From positions 186,001 through 250,000 of the forward strand of contig VJWM01000235.1 of NCBI GenBank assembly GCA_010909165.1: DNA of 64,000 nucleotides, given 5' to 3'. Position 1 is the first letter of the stretch; each line of letters starts with the position of its first letter. Positions 44,460-56,016 of this stretch are shown in pieces. The DNA is from Anthoceros angustus (Eukaryota; Streptophyta; Anthocerotopsida; Anthocerotales; Anthocerotaceae). Both the position numbers and the translations under genes were made by a program. Below the pieces are notes generated by a model. It was not told the origin of the DNA, did not search any database, and saw only the letters and a program-made list of their open reading frames with translations.

Positions 44460-45419
44460 ACTAGAAAGATCCTCGGGAGCAAAATAATCCCGAAGGTGGT
44501 CGTAGACTATTCTGAGATCCAAGAAAGCCGAGGCGGGTGGCCCTCAAAGACCGCCATACTGCCAGACAAAAAGGCTCCTTCACGAATATGTGATATCCTG
44601 TTGAATGAAATTCTTGCGAGGAGGCGTGGTCTCCGGAGGTTGGCGCCATCGGTTCTGGGCGAAGAGCCCGGGCAGCCCTGGCGTATTCCCTAGCACGGCC
44701 CAACATGCGGCACTTCTTAAGACGCGCCTTGGCGGGGTCCGGACGGACCCGACCCACTTTAGTCAAATCCAGCCTGAACCTCGCCGCACGCCCCCCTTCC
44801 TCATGCAAAGCCCCCCAGTCCTCAACCCGGAACTAACGGAGACGGAGGTGGCTGTCCGTCTTTCTAGGCACAAGGATATCCCTGTGCCCTGAATGACCAC
44901 CCCTAGAGCGGCGAAGACACCACTGAGAGAGAAAGAAGAACAAAGTCCAGGCCACCTCGTCCCCAGGGTCGAGCGCGAGGCGCTCCATGGGAAGCTAGTA
45001 GGCAAAGCGAACGTCGCCATGAAGGCGCCTCGGGAGACGCCGAAAAAGGTGGGGTCCTGAAAACACATTTCGTACAAGACGAGCAGGTGATCTGACTGCA
45101 AGTGCAACCATTGCCAGGACTCTTGAGGTGGCCCAAGGGGAGTAGCCAAACGCGAAGTTGGGTGGGCAACCGCGCTGGAAAAAGCAAGCCTCACATGAGC
45201 CTCCCATGTACTACGATCGAAGTCTTTGTAATTGTGCCCAATGTGACATTTCACCCCTTTAATCGCACAGCAAAGCTGAGGGCAGACTAGACAGGGAGTA
45301 TCCTTGATTGTCCCTGAAAAAGTGGATTGCACCATTGGGAAGAGCCCAGAAACAATCAATAGTAGGCAGATGTAAAATTGCTTATGACAGGCAGTAGACA
45401 CTACTAGGGAGAGGGGTAT

Positions 45420-45449
<30 letters not shown>
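44460..45449 (-). pseudogene. Cys/His-rich repeat ORF (family X), copy 2
   Basis: The minus-strand frame 44,763-45,449 reads FPMVQSTFSGTIKDTPCLVC, QLCCAIKGVKCHIGHNYKDF and STWEAHVRLAFSS. After a frameshift come TKVGRVRPDPAKARLKKCRM and KEPFCL. All match copy 1 at 32,096-32,890 in opposite orientation. The N-terminal region (residues 1-40) is hydrophobic. Confidence 0.5.
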
Positions 45450-46290
<841 letters not shown>

Positions 46291-46574
46291 TTTTAAATTT
46301 GGTAGGGGTTATTCTATGGGGGCATGATGAACGCGTCCATTCAAGAGTACGGAGGCGTGCTAGTCGGCAGCTTGCACTCCATTAATCCCAGCCCTTACAC
46401 ACAGTCTGACATGGAAAGAGAAAAAGTCGGGAAGGGGGGGAAGGGGGGTGCTAGTGCTCTAATACTAGTCCGTCGCGGTCCTTAGCATTTTCTTAAGTGT
46501 TCTTATTGTTAGCAGGTACCACCTCTACGCCTAAGCAGCAAGCGCACCGCCGATGGTACAGTATAAGCCCACCT

Positions 46575-46992
46575 TTGCGTGCCATTGTATGTCAGACCAT
46601 TGTCGGCATTGGCGCCTTTGTCGCGTTAGGCGCCATTGTTAGTTAATTGGCGCCATTGTTAGGCGTTAATTGGGCGCCATTGTTAGGCGTTAATTGGCGC
46701 CATTGTTGGGCATAGGCGCCATTGTTGTATTGGGCGCCATTGTTACGTTAATGGCGCCATTGTTGGGCGTTAATGGGCGCCATTGTTGAACTGGGCGCCA
46801 TTGTTGAATCGGGCGCCATTGTTAGTATTAATCTGGCGCATTGTTAGGCATTAAGCGTTGTTAGGCGTTGATTGGGCGCCATTGTTAGGCGTTGATTGGG
46901 TGCCATTGTTAGGCGTTGATTGGGCGCCATTGTTGGGCGTTGGGCGCCATTGTTAGGCGTTAACTGGGCGCCATTGTTCGGCGTTAATTGGG
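46575..46992 (+). repeat. GGCGCCATTGTT minisatellite
   Basis: About 16 units of 20-30 bp with the core GGCGCCATTGTT followed by AGGCGTTAATTGG or variants. The GGCGCC palindrome is nearly invariant and the spacer varies. Confidence 0.9.
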
Positions 46993-47515
46993 AGAATCAT
47001 CAAATCCAGGAGAATATCTAGTAGGAGGATCATCACAACCTTCAAGTGCAAGTGCATTCTATAATGCACCACCTTGTAAAGATCGTGCGAACTTTACAAG
47101 GCGTCGACGGATTATGTTACAATATATATTGCCTTCATTTATCCTAATTTTAAGATATTATGTGTGCATTATTTTATATAAATGTGGTCCCTAATTACGG
47201 GCCTAATTTAGTTAAAATAATATGTATATATACTGCCCAAAAATTAGGATTTAAATGGAATGGATATAATGTAATTATATTATTAAATTTATATATTTAT
47301 AATATTAATATATACTTATTTAGTTAATTCAATCATTATTTTTTTAATATGATCATATATTGAATAAATACTCATATATTGTATGATATATGTGTATAAT
47401 TTGATCTTCATATATTATACCATATAGTATACCTTATGTCAGTACCTGTATGTATGAAAAAGAGATGTATACTATTTTTGTAGAATACATATATATTTAA
47501 ATGTATAAACAACGT
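46993..47515. other. AT-rich spacer
   Basis: Strongly AT-rich from about 47,140, with ATATAT-rich runs. A short plus-strand frame at 46,988-47,194 has no features. No gene supported. Confidence 0.5.
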
Positions 47516-47584
47516 TGTAAATCATTGAGACGTGAATTTTCCAAGTTGTAATCTACCTTGTGGATTGTGTTGTAAAACTAGTGA

Positions 47585-47945
47585 TTCACGAATTGTTTTG
47601 TTGTAAATAAGGTTGTAAATGAGGTTGTAAACGACCTTGTAAACGATGTTGCAAACGACCTTGTAAACGACATTGTAAACGACATTGTAAACGACCTTGT
47701 AAACGACCTTGTAAACGACATTGTAAACGACCTTGTAAACGACATTGTAAACGACCTTGTAAACGACCTTGTAAACGACCTTGTAAATGACGTTGTAACG
47801 GATGTTGTAAACGACGTTGTAAATGACGTTATAACGGATGTTGTAAACGATGTTGTAAACGAGGTTGTAAATGACATCGTAAAGTAAGGGTATAAATGAG
47901 GTTGTAAATGAGGTTGTAACGTATATTGTAAAATACGTTGTAAAT
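47585..47945 (-). repeat. 12-bp minisatellite TTGTAAACGACC
   Basis: About 29 units of TTGTAAACGACC and close variants (GACATTGTAAAC, GACGTTGTAAAT). Because the period is a multiple of three, all frames are open and translate as short peptide repeats. Not a gene. Confidence 0.95.
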
Positions 47946-48125
47946 AGACCCACTTTACAACCTAGTTAAGCTTTCAGACTACAACCTCCTATTAGCAACC
48001 TACTTTACAACCTAGATTACAAGGCAACCATGTTGTAAATGGCAATGTTATTTAGGTTGTAAACGAGTTCAACGTTGTAAATGGCATTGTAAACTGGCTA
48101 CTCGGACATCTTACCCGTCCGGGTA

Positions 48126-48148
48126 GCTGATGTGGCGGCCACATCAGC
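48126..48148. repeat. Inverted repeat GCTGATGTGGC-G-GCCACATCAGC
   Basis: Perfect 11-bp arms around a single G. Belongs to the GTTGTAAA repeat region. Confidence 0.8.
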
Positions 48149-48155
48149 AACTTGA

Positions 48156-48183
48156 TGACGTGGCAATCTTGCCTGCCACGTCA
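48156..48183. repeat. Inverted repeat TGACGTGGCA-8-TGCCACGTCA
   Basis: Perfect 10-bp arms with an 8-nt loop. Each arm contains the ACGTGG core that plant bZIP factors often bind. The arm sequence also occurs singly in the 45.4-46.3-kb units. Confidence 0.8.
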
Positions 48184-48299
48184 GCAATTTTACAACCTAG
48201 TTAAGCTGTCAATTTACAAACGTATAAATACCCATTTTTATAATGGGTTGTAAATTACGTTGTAAAATGTGGTGTAAAACATTTGCGATTCTTGTAGAA

Positions 48300-49030
48300 G
48301 GAAGAGAATGCAAGGAACAAGTTGCGGGCGACTTCCTGTGGTGTCAAGGTCAGGGAGGCACCAGGGGCCGGGGACAAAAACGTCCCCGATCTTTACCGGA
48401 CATACAGAGTGTGCGTTCCATGTTGTGAGCCCCAATAGGCTAGCCAAAGGCCCCCGCCCAGAGTGGTCGCAACCCACCAGAGCACCCAACAACCCACCGC
48501 ACAAACACCCGCCCCCGTTACTATGCCGGAACCTTAGAATCGCGGGGCCGCGGGGCCGCCAGAATAAGATGGCGTTGTTAATCCGACCACATCGACCCTG
48601 ATGGCCTGCGTGCCACGTGAAAGGCTAGCAAGCGCTGCAAACGGCAAAACGCGACATGCTCCGGGGACAGAGGCCAGAAACCCTAGACCCGGTAGGCTCG
48701 AAAACCCTAGATCCAGGCCCTGTCGCTGTGCCATGCAAAGCCCGGGCCCCGCCGCCGCAATAGTCCTCGCCTGCCTCGCCACAATCCGGCCCCGCCGTGC
48801 CACTCTCGGGCCCGTCCGCCATGGTGCACTGCAGGCGTGCCCACCGAGGCCGTGGGGCCCGAGCGCCTGTAGAAGAGCCCTCAGCAACACCCCATAGTCG
48901 GGGGGCCTACGGGGGTTGGCCACGGCAGGCCGGGCCAAGCCCTTGCAGCATGCAACGATGGCAATTGGCTCCTGGCACACCACACTCCCACACCGCTCCG
49001 TGCTCCTCACGGCCTTGCGAAGCTCGCGGG
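48300..49030. other. GC-rich region, no clear gene
   Basis: CpG-rich, with frames open on both strands (for example 48,534-49,037 minus and 48,601-48,897 plus) because of base composition. No motifs recognised. Confidence 0.4.
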
Positions 49031-50100
49031 AGGCCAAAGTGCATTAGATATTCCTTTTTGAGGTAAAGGCACCTTACGATACACTTTCCCATCAATACCC
49101 GATGGCCATTAAGGTAGCAAGTATGACCTATATATAGCCACGTCATCATGGAGGACAACCTTCTCCTGCACATCCATCCCATGTCAATCGTGTGCGCCTA
49201 AGCACGTGCCATTCCTAATCATGCGATCCCCGTTCCCGACATGCTCGCCTCCAGAGCACGGTGGATGTCCCTTCCCCACCGTGGTCGATGCGATCGATGC
49301 CCCCCGTTCTTGCCATTGTAGCCAATGCCCCCTACCCCCCTGCGCACGGGGAGGGCAGGGGCATCGGCTGTCAAAGGTATATGTAAGTAGAGAGGCCATC
49401 GGCCGTATATGAAAGGCCATCGGCCATTCAAGGTGTTCTCTATTGATTAAAAATAGCCCAATCCACATCGAAACTTTGCGGTAGAGCGCCCTAATGAATG
49501 GTTCTGTCGTGTTGTATGATGATGTGTTGCATAAACACGTCACTGTACAGCATGACAAATGTGGACCATCGTAGCTCTCAAGACGCATATGCACGGAAGG
49601 TGATCTACAATTGTAGGGCACGCTAGGGCAGCAATACACGTTGAGGGATGCATATGCAATTACTGAGAAGATTGACCCAGCAGTGGCTTACAATAGAGCG
49701 TTTGCTAAGCAAGCTTGTAGACCCAGCAACCAGAGGCCTGGACAAGGCTCAATGCAATAGTTAAGTTCCACAACAGCAAGAGGTTAGGAAGAACCAGACA
49801 GGCCAATGCAGCAATTAATATGTTGGGTAATAGATGTTTCAAATGCGGGAGTCCGACTCACAAGGCTAGGGTGTGCTCTAACCCATTTGGAGAAGATAGA
49901 GCACATTTGAAGTGCAATGGCTGCGACAGAATAGGCCACACGGAGGCAATGTACTGTCAGCGGCATCCAGAGCTAAGACCACCAATAACGGGACAGCATA
50001 ACAGCAATGGAGTATCAACATTGTTGAAGCACAAAGTGAAGGCTAAGGCAATTCAAAGAGGAAAGAAGATCTAATTACTATTGATTGAATGATTAATGGA
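49031..50100 (+). mobile_element. LTR/gag fragment family R3, copy 2
   Basis: Direct-orientation match to 27,669-28,670, better preserved. Starts CATTAGATATTCCTTTTTGAGG, with the LTR-like part to about 49,500, then the gag coding end. No RT or integrase follows before the AT-rich gene island, so it is 3'-truncated. Confidence 0.7.
49753..50074 (+). pseudogene. Retroelement nucleocapsid with two zinc knuckles
   Basis: The frame reads INMLGNRCFKCGSPTHKARV followed by C (CX2CX4HX4C), then CNGCDRIGHTEAMYC (a second, slightly altered knuckle), ending KVKAKAIQRGKKI. The upstream part VKFHNSKRLGRTRQANAAIN is in the same frame. It binds genomic RNA in intact elements. Confidence 0.75.
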
Positions 50101-51883
50101 TACAATAAAGAGTGCTATATACTTGAATGACGAGTTCAAATCTATGGCCAACATACACTTCTCTCTTTTCCAAGCTCTCCTTAACACGAGATATGATGGA
50201 GGCTCAAGAAATCCTAGGTGCTTAAATTGATTACTATCTTTCCATTAGCCTGCTCCTTCCTTTCGATCGAGAACTAAGCACTAAGCCAAGGATAGGTCAC
50301 CCAAAACTAGGTTGAAAAAATCTTTTTTATTTGAACCATCAATCGAATAGTTAACACTGAGTTGATCCATCCTCCCCTCCTTTTTTCTCATTACCGTCCT
50401 TCATCAATGTGGTACTATTTGTTTAGCATGTACAGCAGATCCTTGCAACAGCGGTTCGATTTTTGTCGGTCATGGTGATCTACATATGTGACTTTATAGT
50501 ACAAGTGTAGTTTGAAGATAAATTATTCTTTTTATTCTATTTATACATGGGTTGTTGTACCATCTCACCTAAGTAGAGATTTCAATGAGTGACTCGTGAT
50601 TTTCTCTTCGCTTACTATGACATCCAGCATTTTGGCAATTTCAGCAAACATTTGCTTACTCTCACAAGTATATATCCCCGCGTCTATCCTAGAATGAATA
50701 ATGAAATAAACTCCTAAAGCACTTGTTTTTAGCATATATTTTTGGGAGAACAAAATCTTTGATCTCATTTGAAAAATTAGTTTTTTGAAAGACTCATTAA
50801 AAATAATAATATATTAATTCTTAGTACGGCTTTCCGATCACCTTGAAGGTCTTTTTTGCACTATGAATTAGATAAAACTATCCCAATTACGTAGGTTTAA
50901 GATTAATTATCATAATAAAAATAAAAGACTGAAAAGAGTAAAATCAAAAAAATAACTTTTACTCAAAAAATAAATATGGATACAACCTATAGGAATAAGA
51001 TGTACCTAGGCTCCAAAAAGAATTGTAGAAAGTATTTTCTTTCATTTTTAGTATTTTAGCACACCATAACTTCACTACCATCCTCCACTACCTCCTTTTT
51101 GGTAGATAGGGTTTTTCCTATGCATTTTGTGTATTTTTTAGTTTCTTATTTTGAAAATAATTCAAAACAAACCCGGGGGAGAAATCTTCAGCAAGGTTTT
51201 GATTACCCTATGTTACACATCTACTATAGCATTAGAAAGAGATAGTGCTCTTCCCAAGGTCATATAAGTATTGTAAATTTTGTGTATTGAATAAAAGAGC
51301 CTCACCTTTAATTCAATATTCCATATAATATAAATTTTCTAGCAATTTAATTATATGATGCGTGCATAGTGTAGTTGTGATTCATCAAACTAATGTTCTT
51401 AGTAAGAATGATAGGCCAAGGAGCTTTATATGTTATACAAAATTCTTTATGTTCTGCATTTCCAAATCATAGGATATGGTCATGACATGTTGATATGAAA
51501 TTAAACCTGGTTTCTCATTCTCTCCATGATTTTATGTTGAATGTTTTCAGCTTTAAAAAAATTTAGTTACCACTAAAAACTATAATGAAATTATTCTCCA
51601 CTAAATAAAATTTCTTATGTACCATATACAATTCTTCGAACAAGTTAGAATGTATTTATGTTTTTCTCTAGCAAGTAGAGAAGATTATGATTATAAACTT
51701 ATAATCTCAGCTCAAGTTTGAATGGAAACAAGAAAACTAATACTATTTGGCAAGTACTTGCACAAGTGTGAAAGTTAATGGTAATGGTAATGACCTACTG
51801 TTTTGAATAATAAAGATAAAGGAACGCAATCGAAACATGGACATTATCATGTGTCAAACTCCCATTTTGCTTACTTTGATATA
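50101..51883. other. AT-rich intergenic region
   Basis: Low GC and no TE signatures, unlike the flanks. The 67-codon minus frame at 50,565-50,768 has no recognised family. Contains the likely 3' region of the ISU gene. Confidence 0.5.
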
Positions 51884-52408
51884 TTAGGATGTATCTCTTT
51901 TTGGATCACCCTCCGAACTATTGGGCGATTCATCTTGTCTTTTAGCCTTTTTCTCTTGATAGTTCTTAACTGCAGCTTTAATGGCATCCTCAGCAAGCAT
52001 ACTACAATGAAGTTTAACAGGGGGTAATGAAAGATGTTTGGCAATATCACTGTTTTTTATAGTCAACGCCTCTTCCATAGGCTTTCCCTTAATCCATTCT
52101 GTGGCTACGGAAGATGAGGCGATTGCAGACCCACATCCAAAAGTTTTAAAGCATGAGTCAACAACCTTGCCAGTTTTTTCATCCACTTTTATTTGTAATT
52201 TCATAACATCACCACAAGCAGGAGCTCCCACTAACCCGGTTCCAACATTTGGATCTTCCTTATCAAATGAACCAACATTACGTGGATTATTGTAATGCTC
52301 TACAACTTTCTCATGATAGGATTGGACAAGAATTTTCCAAGATTGGATCCTATTGTGGGGAGCAGAACATGCTAATGCAATTGTCTTAGAAGCAAAAGAT
52401 GTCAACAT
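51884..52408 (-). CDS. ISU1: Mitochondrial iron-sulfur cluster scaffold ISU/IscU
   Basis: A complete, intronless 174-residue ORF. Residues 1-~28 are a Ser/Ala/basic presequence expected to direct import into mitochondria. The IscU domain runs from YHEKVVEHYNNPRNVGSF (31-48) onward. The three cluster-ligating cysteines are present: C65 in GAPACGDVM, C92 in FGCGSAIASSS and C135 in KLHCSML. The LPPVK motif bound by the Hsp70 chaperone is at 128-132. The protein serves as the scaffold on which the NFS1 desulfurase system builds [2Fe-2S] clusters. The C-terminal tail (KRQDESPNSSEGDPKRDTS) is variable in the family. Stop TAA at 51,884-51,886. It lies in an AT-rich block and is divergent from the rps4 gene about 1 kb away. 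Start chosen as the first Met giving a presequence. Confidence 0.95.
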   Translation of the reverse strand: MLTSFASKTIALACSAPHNRIQSWKILVQSYHEKVVEHYNNPRNVGSFDKEDPNVGTGLVGAPACGDVMKLQIKVDEKTGKVVDSCFKTFGCGSAIASSSVATEWIKGKPMEEALTIKNSDIAKHLSLPPVKLHCSMLAEDAIKAAVKNYQEKKAKRQDESPNSSEGDPKRDTS

Positions 52409-53423
52409 CCTAAAATTTGTAAAACTTTTGTGGGGATAATATGTTATTCTAATAATAACTAAAAAATAATATGATTATCCAATATTGAGGTGATAGTTTT
52501 ATTTTCTAAAATTATATAAAATATAAATAATTCTGATTAAAAATAGAGTTGGTTTTTGTATTTTTGTATTTTTTTTGCATCTTTTACGTCAATTTATCTC
52601 ATTAGATTAATTTTATGATATAAAATTAAGCACAAACACAGACTAGCTTCTCAATCTATTTCTGTATCTTCAAAAAACCCTTTGGTTGTTTCAAGGTAGA
52701 GGCTTTACCTCCAATATAATGGAATTGTGGCAAGCATACTTCAATTATAGCAAATCTTTTTAGTTTATGCTGATATATGAACCAAAAATAATTTATTTAC
52801 TAAAATACAAATGTAAATAATCAATATCTTATACTTTCATGGAGGCTTCATTATCGGCATTGTTCCTAATGTTGTGTCTATTGAAAAAAATCCTAGGTAT
52901 AATATTATACCGATTTCAACTGGGAAAATGTTAGAGCGTGTTTCACTTTCACCGGAAGACATCTAGCACCGAATTTGTTTTTTTCTTAATTTGATATTTA
53001 AAAAAATCAAAACAAACATGGAGAAATCTTAGCACCAGATAACTGGGCGTGGTATTCGTACGCACCTTGCGGGATAGGGGGGATAGGGAAGAACGTGTAG
53101 ATACCACCGACCCGCTCAGTGCCAATGAACGTGCGGGACAAGGGGTGGGGACGTGCGAAACGGGTAATTTTAGGGCTCCCTTTGCTCCAGTTGGTGGAGC
53201 TCCGACTACGGCGTTCCAGGAAGGAAACGGATTGCGGTGAAAACGTGACAGGGCTGAGGTTGGAAGTGATGCCCTGGACAATGTGAAGACTTGAATTCCG
53301 CGTTTCACCTGCTACGTAAAGGCAAGGAGCTGGAGGACTCCAGGCTGTCGGACCGCAACACTGAAAGTGATTAACAAAACGGGCGTCTAGGGCGCGGACA
53401 CAGTGCAAAGCTTGAAGTCCAAG
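52409..53423. promoter_or_regulatory. Divergent intergenic region between ISU and rps4
   Basis: About 1 kb separates the two start codons. The ISU side is AT-rich, and the rps4 side (from about 53,040) becomes GC-rich. It presumably holds both promoters. No single convincing TATA box was assigned. Minus frames at 52,949-53,408 are probably chance. Confidence 0.4.
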
Positions 53424-54285
53424 ATGCAGGCGAAGCAGGGAATTCTTCTGGGCCGCCAGCGACTTTTTGACGCGGGCAAGCAGCTCAGTGTGGCTGGGGC
53501 TTTCAGTGATGATTGTCCTGCCTGGTGGGCGTCTTCGTGGGGGTTGCCCCGTGGAATGTGCCAGCTGATGGAAGGGTTTGCAACTTTTGCTGGCTCTCGG
53601 GAGAAATTATCTGATACCAATGATTCGGTGAGTGGCCCGTGCCTGTCGCTGCAGCTCATCTGATGGTCGTCTGGTCGAACGAGTTTTGGCCAAACCAATT
53701 TGGTTTCTTGATTTTTTGCAGGCGGGGGGACTGGGGCGTGGAAATTCTGGGGGTGGTGTGCCTCAGGGTGCTATGATTCCGGAGGCCCCACCGCCAAAGA
53801 GGAAAGCTAAGCAATCGGAGTTTGCCAAGCAACTGGACACGACAAGGAAGCTTTCTGATTTCTACGGGGATGCACCTATCAGGAAGCTCCACAGGAATAA
53901 AACGGAAACCATTTTGGATAAGAAGACTGCGCTACTGTATAACCTGGAGAAGCGACTGGACGGAAGTTTGGTGCGTATTGGGTTTTGCTCCACTATGCCA
54001 CAGGCAAGGCAGTTGATCAGTCACAAGAAGATTTGTGTCAACAACCAGATTGTTAATGTTGCTAGCTATCAAGTATCGTGTGGGGATTTGATATCTATAC
54101 AAGAGGATGCTCTCCCTGTGGTCAGGAGTATGATACGGAAGAGCTTGGATAGGAAGATGGTGTCTCAGTACAAGCCCACCCACTTTGAGGTTAATTACAA
54201 GACCCTTCAGGCTGTGATGACATCCGAACCTCAACAGATCAGGTTCCCGTGCACTATAGATTTGGACCTTCTTGACAAATTGTGA
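53424..54285 (+). CDS. rps4: Mitochondrial ribosomal protein S4, nuclear-encoded
   Basis: Two exons, 53,424-53,627 and 53,722-54,285, with intron 53,628-53,721 (TCG|GTGAGT ... TTTTTTGCAG|GCG, phase 0), giving 255 residues. The exon 1 product (68 aa) has no ribosomal similarity and starts MQAKQGILLGRQRLFDAG, consistent with an acquired mitochondrial presequence. The S4 RNA-binding domain is at about 146-200 (LVRIGFCSTMPQARQLISHK, then NNQIVNVASYQVSCGDLISI). The C-terminus HFEVNYKTLQAVM ... IDLDLLDKL closely resembles plant mitochondrial rps4, usually encoded in the mitochondrial genome. This fits organelle-to-nucleus gene transfer. The in-frame ATG at 53,424 is preferred as the first Met of the frame. 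Its 3' end is convergent with the next gene. Confidence 0.88.
53628..53721 (+). other. Intron of rps4
   Basis: 94-bp GT-AG intron with a pyrimidine-rich 3' end (TTGATTTTTTGCAG). It separates the presequence exon from the mitochondrial-type coding exon. Confidence 0.85.
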
Positions 54286-54903
54286 GCGCATGAACTGACC
54301 TCGGCATTATGGAAAGTTGTCCCCGGTCGGTCATGGGACTCAACAGGGATATGTGCTTCCACGGGATGTGTGATGATGAGGAATTCGAGCACCCAGTTCT
54401 TGTTGACCCACGACCCCTGACAATATCTGCTGGTGCTTGCACCACTCAGGAGCAGCTGTCCCAAGTGCAGGTATTGAGCTCGAGGCACACGCAAGTTTGG
54501 GTTTTCGGCAAGGTCGATGTACGGATAGCAAATGTCCGGATGGTGTCAGATGCTCGCCTTGGACAAGTGTTGCGGCTAGGAAAGCGGTTTGCTATTCCTT
54601 TTGGGGCTGAATCTTGCCGCCTGCCCATTACAAACAGAGCTGCGATGCTGTCGACAAATAACTGTCATTCCTTGATACATACGTGCGGTAATAAAAGCAA
54701 ATTCTTCCCTTTAAGGTATGCGGCTGAAGCCTGTGCTGCTCTTTTGCAACTCTCTAAACTGTCTCGTCATTGTAGACAAACGGTTAGCATGAACAAAAAT
54801 ATACATAATGAATGCGAATGTTATCGTACAGCCATCAGGCCGTGGCCGCAACAGTCGAGATTGTCGATGCGTCCGACTAGACAGGAAATGTTCCGGTGTT
54901 CCT
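54286..54903. other. 3' intergenic region between convergent genes
   Basis: Lies between the rps4 stop (54,285) and the coiled-coil gene stop (54,904). The plus frame 54,309-54,926 is open but overlaps the end of the coiled-coil gene and has no family features. Probably the two 3' UTRs. Confidence 0.5.
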
Positions 54904-55881
54904 CTACTTGTTCTTTGGTCCACTAGTGGTGAGCGTTTCTATAATGGCCTTCAATACTTTTATTTCAGCTGACTTCTGGAGAACCTCTTCAGACTTGGCA
55001 CGGAGCTCCTCCAAGTGTAGCTTGAAGACCTCTGGGGTATTGCCAAGGGAAACGCATGAGCTCCCGATACATCACCTTGTGCAAGAAACAAATATGTTGG
55101 AGGACTTACGACTTGTATTCTCGAGCTCTTCAACAACTTGCCGGGTGCGGCTTTCAGCTGCACGTTGAGCAATTTCAGCTTGTTTTTTCTCTGCCCGAGC
55201 ATGCCCTGCAGCTATCACAGCAGCATCTAGCTCTCTTTCAAGCGCCTGTATCCGTCTCTCCTGGGCCTGATCACAGGATAGCGTTTAGAAGGGGAAGACC
55301 ACAATATAATGCTCGTTGAGAGACAATAACTCACCCTCATTGTTCTTGTGATCTGTGCATTCTCGGAGGCGTTCGTGAACGGATCCTCATCCAAATACAC
55401 AGCTTTGCCGACCAGAAGTCGCTGCACAGAATCTAACGAGCTTCCTAGCTCTCTGACATTCGACAATGCTGCACTCCAGCGATCTGAGGTGATTGCCCCT
55501 CCATTTTCAGCTACACCTCCTGTTGCTTGGGAAGGGGGCCGAGGAGGATGACCAATCCCTCTGGAACTAGAGGCGTCGGTTTCATTATCAGCAGCTGTAG
55601 TTCCTGTGGTTGAAAAGCTGTCTCTAGCAATTGGATGCTCCTCTTTGTAAAGAAACTAAAATCCACAAGAGTAAGCAACCAGACGACCCATGCTCCATCA
55701 GCATGCCAGAGTGAATACAGTCCAGCTTTCGCAATCCACAGCAGAGCGACCTCTTAAGCAGCAGCAAAAGTATAATTTCAACAGCAAATTTGGTTGCACA
55801 GGGGATGAACCGAAGCCAGAGAAAGAAGCAAACGCAGACAACCTTACGAGCAGGATCTACATGAGCCGCAGAAAACGACAT
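54904..55881 (-). CDS. Conserved-looking coiled-coil protein, four exons
   Basis: The exon set (minus) 55,843-55,881, 55,335-55,655, 55,110-55,266 and 54,904-55,031 gives 214 residues with consistent phases. Donors are AAG|GTTGTC, AGG|GTGAGT and GTC|GTAAGT; acceptors end TTTTAG, GATCAG and CCCCAG. The protein begins MSFSAAHVDPARK-FLYKEEH, has a low-complexity S/T/G/P region (25-75), then SNVRELGSSLDSVQRLLVGK and DEDPFTNASENAQI. From ~115 there is a continuous coiled coil (RRIQALERELDAAV, EELRAKSEEVLQKS) ending IKVLKAIIETLTTSG. I recall similar plant proteins of unknown function but cannot name the family. The first donor is weaker than the rest, so exon 1 is the least sure part. Confidence 0.75.
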
Positions 55882-56016
55882 CCTTCTGAGCCAAACTCCT
55901 TGAGCACCAGCAGATCAAGATGAATATCAAAGACCTTTATAGTGGTGAAGATAATGCAAGACCTTGCATCCAAGGAAATTCATCACTTTGTGCAAGAACG
56001 GGTCTCAGCGTCGAGT

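Noticed and set aside
46575-47945. CRISPR-like array of regular repeats
   Set aside because: Units are directly adjacent without unique spacers, there are no cas genes, and the DNA is a plant nuclear sequence.
47522-47953. Long minus-strand frames encoding VVYNVVYK- and SFTTSFTR-type peptides
   Set aside because: They are translations of a 12-bp minisatellite in which all frames stay open. No gene evidence.
48534-49037. A 167-codon minus-strand frame in GC-rich sequence
   Set aside because: High GC keeps several frames open on both strands. No motif and no splice support.
54309-54926. A 205-codon plus-strand frame after rps4
   Set aside because: It overlaps the last exon of the coiled-coil gene on the other strand, has no family signature, and lies where the 3' UTRs are expected.
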